In this document: positions 44,889-56,388 of the stretch, piece by piece | How positions within the stretch are numbered: position 1 is the stretch's first letter | Layout: each line of letters begins with the position of its first letter | NCBI GenBank assembly: GCA_024663395.1 | Contig: JANFAH010000002.1 | Span: 868,001-932,000 of the forward strand | Source of the DNA: Pisolithus tinctorius | Taxonomy: Eukaryota; Basidiomycota; Agaricomycetes; Boletales; Pisolithaceae | Reading direction: 5' to 3' | DNA length: 64,000 nt | The notes under the pieces: generated by a model | Seen by the model: the letters and a program-made list of their open reading frames with translations, nothing else | What the model was told of the DNA's origin: nothing | Databases searched by the model: none | Translations under genes and position numbers: made by a program

Positions 44889-45028
44889 TGTCATATCCAT
44901 GACTCTCGGACTCAATCCCAGTCCAGTCCGGACCCCTAGCCCCTAACTCTGGTCAAGTCCAGTCCTAGTCTGGCCTAGAAAACCCAATCCCAGCCCTAGA
45001 AAACTCAACTCTGGCCTACATAACCCAA
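44889..45028 (+). mobile_element. LTR family C fragment
   Basis: Begins TGTCATATCCATGACTCTCG and matches the start of C1/C2 for about 140 bp. It is truncated where the family D fragment begins. Confidence 0.7.
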
Positions 45029-45435
45029 TGTCAAGTCTGGGCCTACTCCAACCAACTCTGATGCTATATAAGGTCTAGAGGAAGGTCCAGAAGCAAGTCC
45101 AACACGCAGGAACAGAACTCCAACTAGCGGAGGGATGGCAGGAACGAAGTCTGCTGAGACAGAGGCAGAGCGGAGGAGGGCATCGGGTTTAGCTTGTGCA
45201 CTACCCCCTTGCATGATCTCAGCCCTTGTATTTCAGAGGGAGAGTATAGACAGAGAGTCGGAGGCAACTCCAACAGGCAGAAGTCAGAGGCAGAAGGAGT
45301 AGGAACTAAGTTGATATTCATACTGAAGAACAGCAGAGTACAGTACATGTTTTTATACTGCTACAGAGGTACAGTAATCGGAATTGGAACTGACATACAG
45401 AGACTCATAAATTTTCAAGTAAAATTTCCAAGTTG
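45029..45435 (-). mobile_element. LTR family D fragment (copy 3, 3' half)
   Basis: The reverse complement matches D1/D2 from TACTTGAAAATTTATGAGTC to the LTR end ACTTGACA. The 5' half is missing. Confidence 0.75.
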
Positions 45436-46030
45436 AAGAGAATCAAGGCAACCTCCTCAGCAACCAAGGTACAACCCAGGTGGCATGTAAAGTCCTGCCA
45501 TCAAATCATCAAACATTAGTATTAGATTGTTGCCTTTGCTTTTATGCCAGCACTGATGCAGTTTCTCATAGCATCAAGCAGAAATCACAATAACACTCCT
45601 GTTGTCAGTGCATCCCCTTCAATTCCCTTGGCCACATTTCCTATACTGATATGACCACAGCCCAAAACCAAACCACTCCCAGATGAGGGTGAAGATAGTC
45701 ACATTGTATGTATTTTTTCAATTTTGATTTTGATTGGCTTGTGGACCCTTCTTCCAGGATGGTGACAGCCAAGCAGCCAGGCATGCATCCATCAAGCCAC
45801 ATCTACAGCTTCCCTCACAAGCCTCACAAGCCATGACAGATGAAGAGAAGTGTGAAGTACAGGTTTACCCTCAGGTGACCAGGCTTCAAGACCAGGTGAC
45901 AGGGGCCAAGTCTGAGTGGCCAAAGTCAAGGCTGGGAGACAGTGGCCAAGTTCAGTTTTGCTGGAGTTAAGGCTGGAGGTCAGGGGCTAAGTCCAGAGGG
46001 CTGGACTTAAGGCCAGGAGCATGGGAACAA
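45436..46030. other. Unassigned sequence between LTR fragments
   Basis: No supported gene. A loose tandem of CCAGGTGAC / GGCCAAGTC-type units lies at 45,880-46,020. Confidence 0.3.
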
Positions 46031-46742
46031 GACCGGTAGCATGGGAAACTGACCAGTCTTGGGGTGCGCACAGGTGGAAGCCAGTACAGGGTTGGATCTA
46101 CCTCCCTTGGTCTCAGCTTATGTGCTGTACCCTTATGCAAGACAGGGAGAGGTCCAGGACAGGGGCTGGGAATAGCCTAAGGCTTGGCCTTACCTATAGA
46201 GTAGACTCAAGGGGTAATACAGAGTTGAGGGTAATACTTAGTTGATATTCTGACTGAGGGTGCTATGAAGTATGTACAGGGGTTAAATACATGAGGCCAG
46301 TCCAGAGTAAAGAACATGAAGCCAGACTTGTTGATGAGCTATTAGAAAGATGATTAGCAAGAGGAGGACAGTCATAGTGGCTGTGCCGAGGCAAATAGCT
46401 AAAGTCCAGGTGACTGGCATAACTGGGGTCAGACACAGGTTTCATAGAGTAAGCAAAAGTCAGACGAAAGGACCAGACTAAATATAGTATAAACAAAGCA
46501 AAACAGACCGGAGTTATGTCTGGGTGACCTGGGAGGACTGGGGTGGAGCAGCGCAACACCAGGAGGCCAAAATGGACCGGAGATAGGGGTAAAACACCGG
46601 ACTTGGGTTATGCAGGCTGGAGTTGAGTTATCTAGGGCTGGGATTGGGTTTTCTAGGCCAGACTAGGACTGGACTTGACCGGAGATAGGGGCTAGGGGTC
46701 TGGACTGGACTGAGTCCAAGTCTGAGAGTCATGGATATGACA
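46031..46742 (-). mobile_element. LTR-like repeat, family C copy 2
   Basis: On the minus strand begins TGTCATATCCATGACTCT. Aligns with C1 throughout. Many C1 CpGs are TG or CA here (GACCGGTC vs GACCAGTC). It lies directly before the 46.7-kb gene. Confidence 0.75.
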
Positions 46743-49713
46743 AGAAGGAGGAACAGTACCTTGACTCCTTCCACACCAAGATCATCACACTCACAAGTGG
46801 TAAACAACTTGATTCCCATGTGGCCCTGCAGTTGCTCTGTGCCAGTGCCATCTTGAGGCAGGATGTAGTTGCTGAGGATGGTCCTGAAGGTGATCATGAA
46901 CAATGTAAGTATAATTTTGACTCCATGATGTCCCCCCCTCCTGATATTGCCATTAGCCATCCTCCCCACTGTCCCACCTGCAGATGTGAGTGCAAGCCCT
47001 GACCCTCTGAGCGCTCCTGTGGACAGCAAAGAAGACAAACAAGTGATCAAAAATGCCATGAGCTCTGTTGACCTGGATGACATTGCCACTGATGACAAAG
47101 ACAATGAAGGTAACTTTGTTGCTTGTATATTGAATTGTATAGAATTGACTGTATGATATAGCTAACCAACAGTTGCATGGTGCTATTAGGGCAGATGGTA
47201 ATGCTAAGCATGACTTGTCATCAGGTAGCATCACTTGATTGAACATACTCTTTTCATAACTCATACCTATATCAACAGAAAGTACAGCCAAAGATGAAGA
47301 CAGTGACTGGGAGGCTGATGAGAGGCATCTTCTCAAGCTTGAACAATTGTCACGAGAGATACTTGCTGGAAACTATGACCTTGACCATCATGCAGCCACC
47401 CCACCCCTAGAATTTCCATCATCTTTGGAAGATGATGGAGATGAGGCTGTGGATGTGTTTGACTTGACTGAGATCTCCCACACAAAGACTAAGAAGAAAC
47501 CTACTTGTCACCTTGCCAAGTTCACTGGAACATCTCCTGTGGGGCTGGACAATGAGGAGAATCCATGCAATGCTGAACAAAGCTCACAAAGTTTCAAACA
47601 TGGTAGGCTCCCCTTGGAGGCAATAAGAAAGGCTCAAGCACTTGGTATGAAAACCACCCAGGAGGCCCACACCATTGCAATGCAATATGGCAAAACACCT
47701 ACATCAATTATGGCCACTGCTGGCCTTACTACCAAGGCAACAAGGGCCAAGTCAGTTTGGAATATGCACCAAGCATGGTATGCACATACCAATCCAAAAA
47801 CATCAGAGGGTTAGTGACTTACTTGTTGTCAATTTCTGTTAAATGCTAACTTAATTACAGAGGACATGCAGAGTTACTACAGCTGCCACATGCTGCATTA
47901 TGGTACTCACAAAGATGAAGAAAATATGGGATGAAATTCATGAGTACTGGAAGGAGAGTGTAAGTGGGACAAAGGATATGAGCTCCAAGGCAATGGTAGG
48001 GCATGTGATGACCTGTAGAGATTTGTTCACACAAGCTGTAAGTATCCCTGTGTTATCATTTATTCATGGGATTAAATCCTTATGCAGGCACAGACATGGT
48101 GTAATGTCGAGGACATCCACATATTTGGATGTGTAATCTATGGTGGCAATGATGAAGCTGCCCACCAGGCTCAGGGCATCTTTGCTGGCTCTCCAATATG
48201 TATGGAGCTAGCAAGCAAGAGGCAGACAGACATCACAAGGCTGCTAGATTACCTGGCCACAATTGTGAAGTAAGTACAATTTATTGTGGCTATGATTATC
48301 CTTGCCATATCTCATTTTACTCTAGATATAAAATCCTCGATCCTGGTGTTTCAGTTGTGTTACCTGACTTTGGGGCTCTATCATGAACAACATATGACCC
48401 AGTTTTCATGTTGAAATCCCAAGAATCCAGGCATGGTCGTAATCACTGAGTTCTGCCTCAGGTCTTCTTGCACAAACTACATAAGTGCTGGCTGTGTATC
48501 AATGACTGAGCTGCTACCACATCTTCCTCACAGATGAAGTGGGTATCATGACTGCACAGAGGAACATCCCATGGAAGGCTTTACTCAACCTTCTCTATAT
48601 GCACCAGTACACCATTGTTAATTGGCCTGCTGCTGTCCCTGCTGTTGGCCTGGATTTCAATATCAAGGGCTTCAGTGCTGATGAGCTCCATGCCTTGACT
48701 GTCCCCTTTCTAAAGGAACAAATGGGTGCTGACTTCCATTCTGAGGTTCATGTAGAGGATGAGGGTGATGATTCCTTGGTGCCAGTACCCATGGCATCAT
48801 TTGATCTCAGGGAGTGGACACCTGGTGAGTTCAAAAAATTCTACATAATCATATGGACTCTGACTCAAATAATCCAGAGCAGAAAGAGCTATTTAAGATA
48901 GTTAGTCCAGAGATGTTTGAAATCCTGCTGCTGGTAAATACATTTAATCAACCCCTTCATATTCTTTCAGATTCACAAGCCTTCATTAAAGCAATCCCAA
49001 AAAGCATGGGCCCCTCTAACTTGGAAAGGACACCCTTGCCACTTCCTCCATCATCACCCCCTGTTGAAGATTCACCACAGTCACTCATACATGGTAGTAT
49101 GGGAGTGAATGCACCTGCAGACTATCATCATTCCACTCCCCCCTCCTCACCCATGACTGATGAACCACAACAGGTGCCTGCACAAGGCTGTGCACTAGCC
49201 AATGTGCTGGGGGTTTGCCATGTGCCTCATTACTCTCCAGTAGCCTGGCATTCTCTTCACCGTTCCACAGTGCCAGATGAAGAGTCATGCCATGTGCATC
49301 ATCACTCTCCAGTAGGCTGGCATTCACTTTGCCATTCCACATCCCCAGATGAAGAGTCACAGCAGCTCCCTGTGCAAGGTGACTGGCACACACATCATGC
49401 CAATCAAGCAGCATCCCACCCATCTACATCCTATAGTACTAGGCACTCCCACAGTTGCTCTCAGACTCCACATCCTCAACATCACTCCTGGCAGGCATCT
49501 CACAAGCATCATAGGGAATATCAAGTGAATTCAAGCAATGATGATTTGCCACACTCGCAACAGAGAACCCACCACAGGTATATCCACATCATTGTGTTCT
49601 GCAATTTGCAACTAACAATTACTAGTGTCATCCAGTATGTCTATCAGGAGCCTCCACATAAGAGGTGTCATCACCATGATTCTGACAATGAAGATCACCA
49701 TGTGGTGCAGTAA
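46743..49713 (+). CDS. Hypothetical multi-exon protein
   Basis: Exons are joined by short introns (for example GTAAGTATAA to CTGCAG near 46,910-46,983; GTAACTTTG to ACAG near 47,110-47,280). Protein landmarks: YLDSFHTKIITLTSGKQL, VDLDDIATDDKDNE, SREILAGNYDLDHHAATPPL, HGRLPLEAIRKAQALGMKTT, TAGLTTKATRAKSVWNMHQA, WCNVEDIHIFGCVIYGGNDE, GIFAGSPICMELASKRQTD, RNIPWKALLNLLYMHQYTIV. The C-terminus is Ser/His-rich. I believe this type recurs in Agaricomycete genomes but know no function. Stops around 47,915-47,960 and 48,380 suggest decay. LTR C2 adjoins its 5' end. Confidence 0.5.
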
Positions 49714-50215
49714 CCACACTAAGCAGGTAGGTTGTGTTTCACTCATTGTCTTGTATGAATCTTATGTTTGGATGATTGCCCCTCATAGTCTTATACCATT
49801 ATTCACCACCTATGCAATTATTTGGCTGACATTCCTTGTGACTCCATCTTTTGCCTTTGCCCTTTCTCACTGTGGTGCCCCATCACTTGAAACATATCCA
49901 GGCCAGTGTTATACCTTGCCACATGTTAGTCACCTATTGTTTGGTCATTCTCAATTAATAATTGAACATCATCAGATTTACCTACTGGGCCCTTTGTCTC
50001 TGTTATTACTCACTTCTACATACTAGCTAACTTCATAGACTTGTATTATATCCTCTTGGACTGCTTTATAGACTAGGTACCACTTGTTTGCACATTGTTG
50101 GATACCTATTTGTCCTTAGCTATACATGACAGTGATTTTTGTGATATTGATATGAATCTGAAGGAACAAATAAGGAACACATGCACTTGTTCAGATGTTA
50201 GGAGTGCCAGACACA
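49714..50215. other. A+T-rich spacer, nothing recognised
   Basis: No coding or repeat structure found before the minisatellite. Confidence 0.4.
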
Positions 50216-50217
50216 TA

Positions 50218-50640
50218 TGCACTTGGAGATTCCCCATTCTCACCTGGAAATTCTGCACACCCACATGGATTCCCTGAACTGACTTGGAGATTCCCCATAC
50301 TAACTTGGAGAATCTCCACACCTGCCTGGAGAATCTCCACACCTGCTTGGAGATTCTCCCAACTGGCTTGGAGATTCTCCACACCTACTTGGAGATTCCC
50401 CCGACTGACTTGGAGATTCTCTACACCTGCCAGGAGATTCTCCAAACCCACATGGAGATTCCCCCAAGCCACCTGGAGATTCCCCATACTGACATGGAGA
50501 TTCTCCACACCTACTTGGGGATTCTCCCAATCCACTTGGAGATTCCTCCAACCCATTTGGACATTCCCCATACTTACTTGGAGATTTTGCACACCTGTTT
50601 GCAGATTCTCCCACCCCACTTGAAGATTCCCCATACTAAT
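50218..50640. repeat. Minisatellite III: ~23-bp units (CTTGGAGATTCCCC / CTTGGAGATTCTCC)
   Basis: About 18 units, such as ACTTGGAGATTCTCCACACC and CTGACTTGGAGATTCCCC. The TGGAGA(A/T)TC core is that of minisatellite I, and both arrays lie upstream of Gypsy copies of the same family. Confidence 0.85.
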
Positions 50641-51344
50641 TTGTCCCCACCCATTCTTGGTGGATTTCCCCAATCTGCACAATAGTTGGGTGAACAGTGG
50701 AACCAATGGAGCTGACAAGTTGACCTATACTTCCAATGTACAAATGTTCTCCACACCATAATAGATACCAGCAATGCCTATGGCTGGTTCACATATCTCC
50801 AGACTAACCTGGGGAATTGCCCACACCTCCATGGAGTGATTGTTCTCTCACAGTAAGATATATGGGCTCTTCTCCAACAAGTCACTGCACTCAGTCCACA
50901 TCAATGGGGTTGTTAGAATCCATAATTGCTACTGGGTACATTGAAGCACTATTTCTCTTGGAGCAAGTTTCATTTGCATGCTTTTTGTGATGGAGAATGT
51001 CACATTGTGGCCCTATTTCACCTGGAGACAGCTTCATTTGGGTCCTTTTTAGCATGGAGAATGTCCCATTGAGGCCCAATTTCAGCTGGAGAAAGGTCCA
51101 TCTGGACCCCAGTCACCCTGACATATTCAGGATAATGTATATTAATTATGGCAAAATCCTTTTCTCCCACCTCTATAAAATGGCAGGTGTGGAGAATCCC
51201 CAAGCATGGTGCTGGAGAAAAGATTTTCCCCACCAGTGGCTGGGGATACCCAACCTGTTGAGACCTCATAGGTATATACATCTGTAGAAATATGTAGACC
51301 TAATAGGTCTCCAAAGGGGGTTGACTGAAGTGTTCACACAGACA

Positions 51345-52600
51345 GATTTGATGCCACTTACAATGGTAGAGGTCAAGCTGGCTGGGAAGGTCATGCTCAA
51401 AGGGATCCTCAACAGTGGATCGCAGATAGTGGCTTTGTGACAGGAGATTGCTGAAGTCCTGTGTCTCCCCATCAAGAGAGATAGCCAAATCATTATGGAA
51501 GCTGCAAACCAGTCAAAGGACAAAACACTGGGCCTGGTGCAAGATGCTTCACTCAGGATCAGTCCAGCAGAAGTGCAAGTGCTGATTCAAGTCATCAAGT
51601 TGGCCCCCTTCAATATCCTCCTGGGCAGGCTGTTCCTATGTGCAATTCAGGCTAGGACACCAGACTTTAGGAATGGACAACAGATGCTCAAGTTTACAGA
51701 TCTGGAGACAGACAAGAGGATCCAGGTCTCACCGCAACCTAGAAGGGCCCTCACACAGTTCCCTCAGTTTAGGGACACAGTTTTGCAGAAGGAGTATGTT
51801 TGGAGGATTGAGTGCAAACCCCATAGGATGCAATGTCAACCACAGGATGAGGGTTTTTAGACTTTGTCCAGGACATGAATAGCCAGCAAGGGGATGTTTC
51901 AATGGGATCAGCCACCCCTGTAAGGCTGGGGTATCTTGCTCCACAATCAAGTACATATGTCTCAGACTTCGACCTGCAGTTTCAAGATATAACCAAACAC
52001 AGAAAACCAGCATTGACATTAGACATAGAGGTGACCAGCCATAGAGTTTCTTTTAGATTGAGCATGAATAATGCACTGACTTTTCCCACAGGTATAAAAA
52101 TCAAATTGCAAGATGTTTGTCGTAGAGACACAGGACAGTATCAAGGAGATGAACCTTTTTGTAAGGGACATGAAGAAGAAGGAACAGATAGAAGCATCAA
52201 GGAAGAAAGTAAAAGTGAAGAAACAGAGATTGAATGCCCAAGAGAAAAACCAAAAGGTTACAAGATGATGTTCATGATGACAGAGGAGGACTTCTAGTCC
52301 TCAGATTTACATTTTGAATCTTATTTGGTAGAGAGTCTGACCACCAAGCTACAGGATGAGGAAGAATGGATAAAGCAAGTGATGAAGTACAAACCTGTGG
52401 CAAAGAAGGTTTGGCCAGTCACAACAGAGATGCTGGCAGAGTTTAGAGTTGAGAGGAGAGAAGTGGGGGACCCTTTAGCTAACCTCCCCCAGGGTTCACA
52501 CCTGGGGAATGACTTACCCAGGAGTGAGCAGACAAGTTTGAATGGGACCCAGGCAGATTTTTATGGCCCAAAGAACTCAAACTAGTCAAGTGGCTAGTAC
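51345..52600 (+). pseudogene. Gypsy B protease and linker
   Basis: The aspartic protease motif reads GILNSGSQIVAL where the family has an Asp before the Ser/Gly (codon 51411-51413, GAC to AAC). This is followed by TGA at 51438-51440, and then NILLGRLFLCAIQ, the second protease motif. The linker follows (KYKPVAKKVWPV). The Asp to Asn change would inactivate the protease. Confidence 0.75.
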
Positions 52601-53995
52601 AAATCCACAAGAGGGCCTTCGCTTGGGATGTGAGCGAAAGGGGGACGTTCTGAGAAGATATGTTCCCACCTCTCAAGATTCCAACAGTCCCACACAAGCC
52701 ATGGGCATATCAGAATATTCCCATTCCACTGGCAATCTATGGGGACATTCAAGGAGAAGATCACAGCAGGAGTTTATGAACCATCAACTTCATCTTATTG
52801 ATCAAGATGGTTTTGCATAGTGAAGAAGGATGGGAAATCACTGTGGGTGGTCCATGACTTACAGCCACTCAACAAGGTCTCAATTCAGGATTCAGGAGTT
52901 CCCCTGCACATAGACAGTATTGCTGAAGAATTTGTGGGGCACATGGTGTACCTTTCAAATGCCAATTGGCACATTCAGGTTGACCAAACTCCCCATGGGC
53001 TATATGAATGCTGTACAAGTGTTCCATGGGGACGTGTCATTTACACTAAGGGAGGAAATGCTGGAAGTAACCATGCTGTTTATTGATGACATACCAGTAA
53101 AAGGACCATGGTCGAGGTATATGCGAGAAGATGGAACATATGAAATGATCAAAGGGAATTTGGGAATCACGAGGTTTGTATGGGAGCACCTCATCAATAC
53201 TAATCGAGTTCTACAGTGCCTCGAGCATGTCAGAGCTACTGTCTCTGCAAAGAAATTTGCAGTGGCAGTCCTGTCTATCACTGTAGTGGGACACAAGGTT
53301 TCGTACAAAGGCCAAATACCCAACAAATCCAAGGTACAGAAGATTCAAGATTGGCCCTACTGCAAGAACATCACAGAAGTGCAAGGCTTTTTAGGCCTCT
53401 GCAGCTACTGTTGCATCTTCATCCAAGACTATGCAAAAAGAGTGAAACTGTTGATCAAATTGACCAAGAAGGGAGTAGTCTTCAGATTTGACGAAATACA
53501 TGAAGCAGTGATGGATGACTTGAAGGAAGTGCTTGCCAACTTGCCAGCATTAAAACTGATAGATTACAAGTCAGGATGGCAAGTCATTCTGGCTGTTGAT
53601 ACCTCACACATGGCAGTAGGCTACCTGCTTTTACAGGTCAGAGAAGATTTGAAGTGTTATCTGTCAAGGTTCAGATTGATTGTGTTCAACAAAAGGGAAA
53701 GTCATTATAGCCAGGCAAAGCTAGAGTTGTTTGGCCTATTTCATGCACTTCAGGACATTTGCAACCACATATTCGGAGTTAAAGATTTAGCTGTGGAAGT
53801 CAATGCCAAGTACATCAAGGGTACAATCAATAACCCTGACCTGCAACCAAATGCAACCATCAATTGATGGATTGCTGGTATACTCCTCTTTGAGTTCAAA
53901 CTGATACACATACCAGCAGAGAAGCATAGAGGCCCAGACAGATTATTGAGGAGACCTCAAGTGGATGAGGATCTGGAACCAGAGGATGATTATGA
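52555..53995 (+). pseudogene. Gypsy B reverse transcriptase and RNase H with a palm deletion
   Basis: Segments in order: LKLVKWLVQIHKRAFAWDV, ITAGVYEPSTSSY, CIVKKDGKSLWVVHDLQPLN, then MVYLS. About 20-25 residues of the palm are missing, including the first catalytic Asp. Reading resumes as QMPIGTFRLTKLPMGYMNAV with the FIDDIPVKGP box, VQGFLGLCSYCCIFI, RNase H ILAVDTSHMAVGYLL and AKLELFGLFHAL, then KYIKGTINNPDLQPNATIN, stop, WIAGILLFEF. TGA stops at 52651, 52799 and 53865. Frame changes occur near 52,600, 52,745 and 52,965. Confidence 0.85.
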
Positions 53996-54302
53996 AGATT
54001 GGATCAACAAGGTAGGATCATTCAAAATCGAACTCCTCAACCCTCAGCAAGGCATATGAGAAGAAGCTTTCTTCCAAAGTCAAAAGGTAGTCAAGCCAAA
54101 ACAGGGATGGATCTCCTGTGTTGGAGAGCAGAGATCAGAGAGGTTGAGCAAAGCGACCAAGACCCAGGTGGTTTTATCACAGGCATCAGGGACAGATGCT
54201 ACCGCTGATATAGAATTCCCTAGGACAGAGAAAGGGAAGCAGCAAGATGAATGGTTGGAGGTAGTTCACAAGTTCCTCAAAGATCAACAGTGACTGCCTG
54301 GA

Positions 54303-55646
54303 ATGTCGGACTTAGATCTGAACTTGTTAATCAAATATGCAGTGAGATTCTTCTTGAAGAACAGAGAACTATGGCACTGGGAACTGAGGGGACAGCATCA
54401 GGTAGTACCCACATACAAGAAACACCTGGAGTTGATGAAGCAAGCACATGCCAATTTGGGTCACAAGGGAGTGTTCCCCACTAAGTCGAGATTACTGATC
54501 TGCTTTTGGTGGCCATCGCTAGATCAATTACGATGATTCCTCCATACCTGCCATGAGTGTCAGATTCAGTGCATGGACAAGATCCATATTCCACCTGTCA
54601 TGGCCATGCCCAAGCCTCTGTTTTACAAGGCATACATGGATTCAATGGTGATGCTGAAGTTGAATGGGTTCCAGTACATAGTACAAGCTAGGTGTTCTCT
54701 GACTTTGTATCCTGAGTGGCAGATGCTGTGCACAGAGACAGGACAAACCTTAGGACGATTCATATTCAAACAGATCTTGTGCCAGTGGGGTGCCATAGGA
54801 GAGATTGTCATGGACAATGGCTCCACATTCAAACAGGCCCTTGCCTACCTCATGAAGAAGTATGATATCAGGCATATAAAGATTTCAGCATACAATTCTC
54901 AGGCCAACAGAGTCATCAAGAGAAGACATCTAACCATTCGAGAAGCTCTTGTCAAGGCTTGTGAAGGCAAAGTAGGCAAATGGTCATTGTATGCACCATC
55001 AGTGTTCTGGGCCAAAAGGGTGATGACACAAAAGTCAACACAACTTTTGCCATATCAGATGGTCCATGGGATCGAGCCGAGATTGCCATTCAACTTTGCC
55101 AAAGTGATTTTTCTGATGAATTGGGACAAGGATAAGTATTCAACTGAAGAACTGATATTGTATAGGTGCTGCCAGCTGCAGCAAAGACAGGAAGACTTAC
55201 AGTGGGTTTGTCAACAAGTATACAAGGCACAGTGCCAGATGGCAAAGGAGTTTGAGCAGAGGGTGAAGGGGTCAACATGAAGCTATGAGTTTGAACCAAG
55301 AGCACTGGTCTTAGCTTGCAATACAAGAATCGAGAAGGAACTCAACTGCAAGACAAAGCCAAGATATTTAGGCCCTATGGTAGTCATCAGGCAAACTGAA
55401 GGGGGTTCATACCTATTAGCTGAGCTTGACAGCTCAATTTCCCAACTTTGATATGCCACTTTTCACTTACTCCCTTATTATTCTAGGAAACCAATCTTGA
55501 TAGTGATAGAGGAACTCACACACCGAAGTGAAGAAGAGCTGCACAGGCTTGAAGAGGAATCAATAGAGGATGAATCAATGCCCAAAGCTGAAGACATCTT
55601 ACAAGAAGTGGGTGTTGAAGAGAGTGAGTCAGGTGAGAGTATCTGA
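54303..55646 (+). pseudogene. Gypsy B integrase
   Basis: Zinc-binding N-terminus (HANLGHKGVFPTKSRLL, HTCHECQ). The core first Asp is in YMDSMVMLKLNGFQYI, and the second in VMDNGSTF. The catalytic Glu is replaced by Lys (ANRVIKRRH; codon 54918-54920), whereas copy A keeps Glu. The C-terminus matches copy A ([12 protein letters not shown]). TGA stops at 54534 and 55278; copy A has CGA at the second. Confidence 0.85.
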
Positions 55647-55894
55647 GCCCTCCAGTTGTAGATACTGGTGTGCTCATTCAACCAAGACACTTTGACTATC
55701 AGCCCGAATTCAAGTGTAATTTGGTGTGGCCAGTATCTGACTTGTACACTGACTTGTACATTCTGAAAAAAAAAAAAATAAGTCACAGCTTTTGAATGAT
55801 TTGATAAATGCTGATCAATTCTGTGTTTCAGGAATATACATGAGGTGCAATGACAGGGCTGTTGAAGCCTGGAAAAAGAGATGATGCAAGGTAC

Positions 55895-56290
55895 TTAATC
55901 ATGCAATTTCCTCTTACCCAATGCCTTCTTGGATGCAGCATGGCCCTTCAAGGCCTGGTCTAACACTTCGATTGTGGCATGAAGGGCTTCATGAAGCATG
56001 ACCAGCATCTTGGCATTGGAAAGCAAAGGCAGTGAAGAAGGGGAACTAGAAGTCAAAAGAGTTGGCACTGAGTTAGAAGAGGATGCATCAGAAGTTGAAG
56101 GAGGAGGAGTCAGACTGGGAGTGGGAGACTTGATGTGAGCATGTTTTGAAGTGCATGCAGGCCTTTGGGTGATTTTGATGATGGGTTTGGCAGGGTATCA
56201 AGGAGGAGTAGAGCCCATGCAAAGTGCCTGGACCCAGGCTCAGGACTGTGCTGAGTCGTTCTGGAGTGATATCAGCAAGACACTTTTAGG
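55895..56290 (-). CDS. Antisense ORF downstream of Gypsy B, homologous to that of copy A
   Basis: Minus-strand frame AWVQALCMGSTPP, YPAKPIIKITQRP, HIKSPTPSLTPPPSTSDASS, NAKMLVMLHEALHATIEVLD, KALGKRKLHD stop. Collinear with 20,278-20,670. A TGA upstream of AWVQAL is shared. Confidence 0.45.
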
Positions 56291-56388
56291 ATGAAAAGAG
56301 AGCAAGCAACATGCATGTATAGAGGACAAGTATAGTGAAGTTGATGACAACATGCGCATTTGAGCCCTAAGGCTCCAGAGCAGATGGC

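Larger units (their letters stand above)
51240..56345 (+). mobile_element. Ty3/Gypsy copy B
   Basis: Leader (51,240-51,325) shared with copy A, then protease, RT, RNase H and integrase on the plus strand to 55,646. A 3' region shared with copy A runs to about 56,345, where copy A is cut by LTR A1. Heavily CpG-depleted. LTRs not identified; the minisatellite upstream may belong to the element. Confidence 0.8.

Noticed and set aside
50191..50718. 175-codon minus ORF and plus ORFs across minisatellite III
   Set aside because: Repeat by-products, open on both strands simultaneously.
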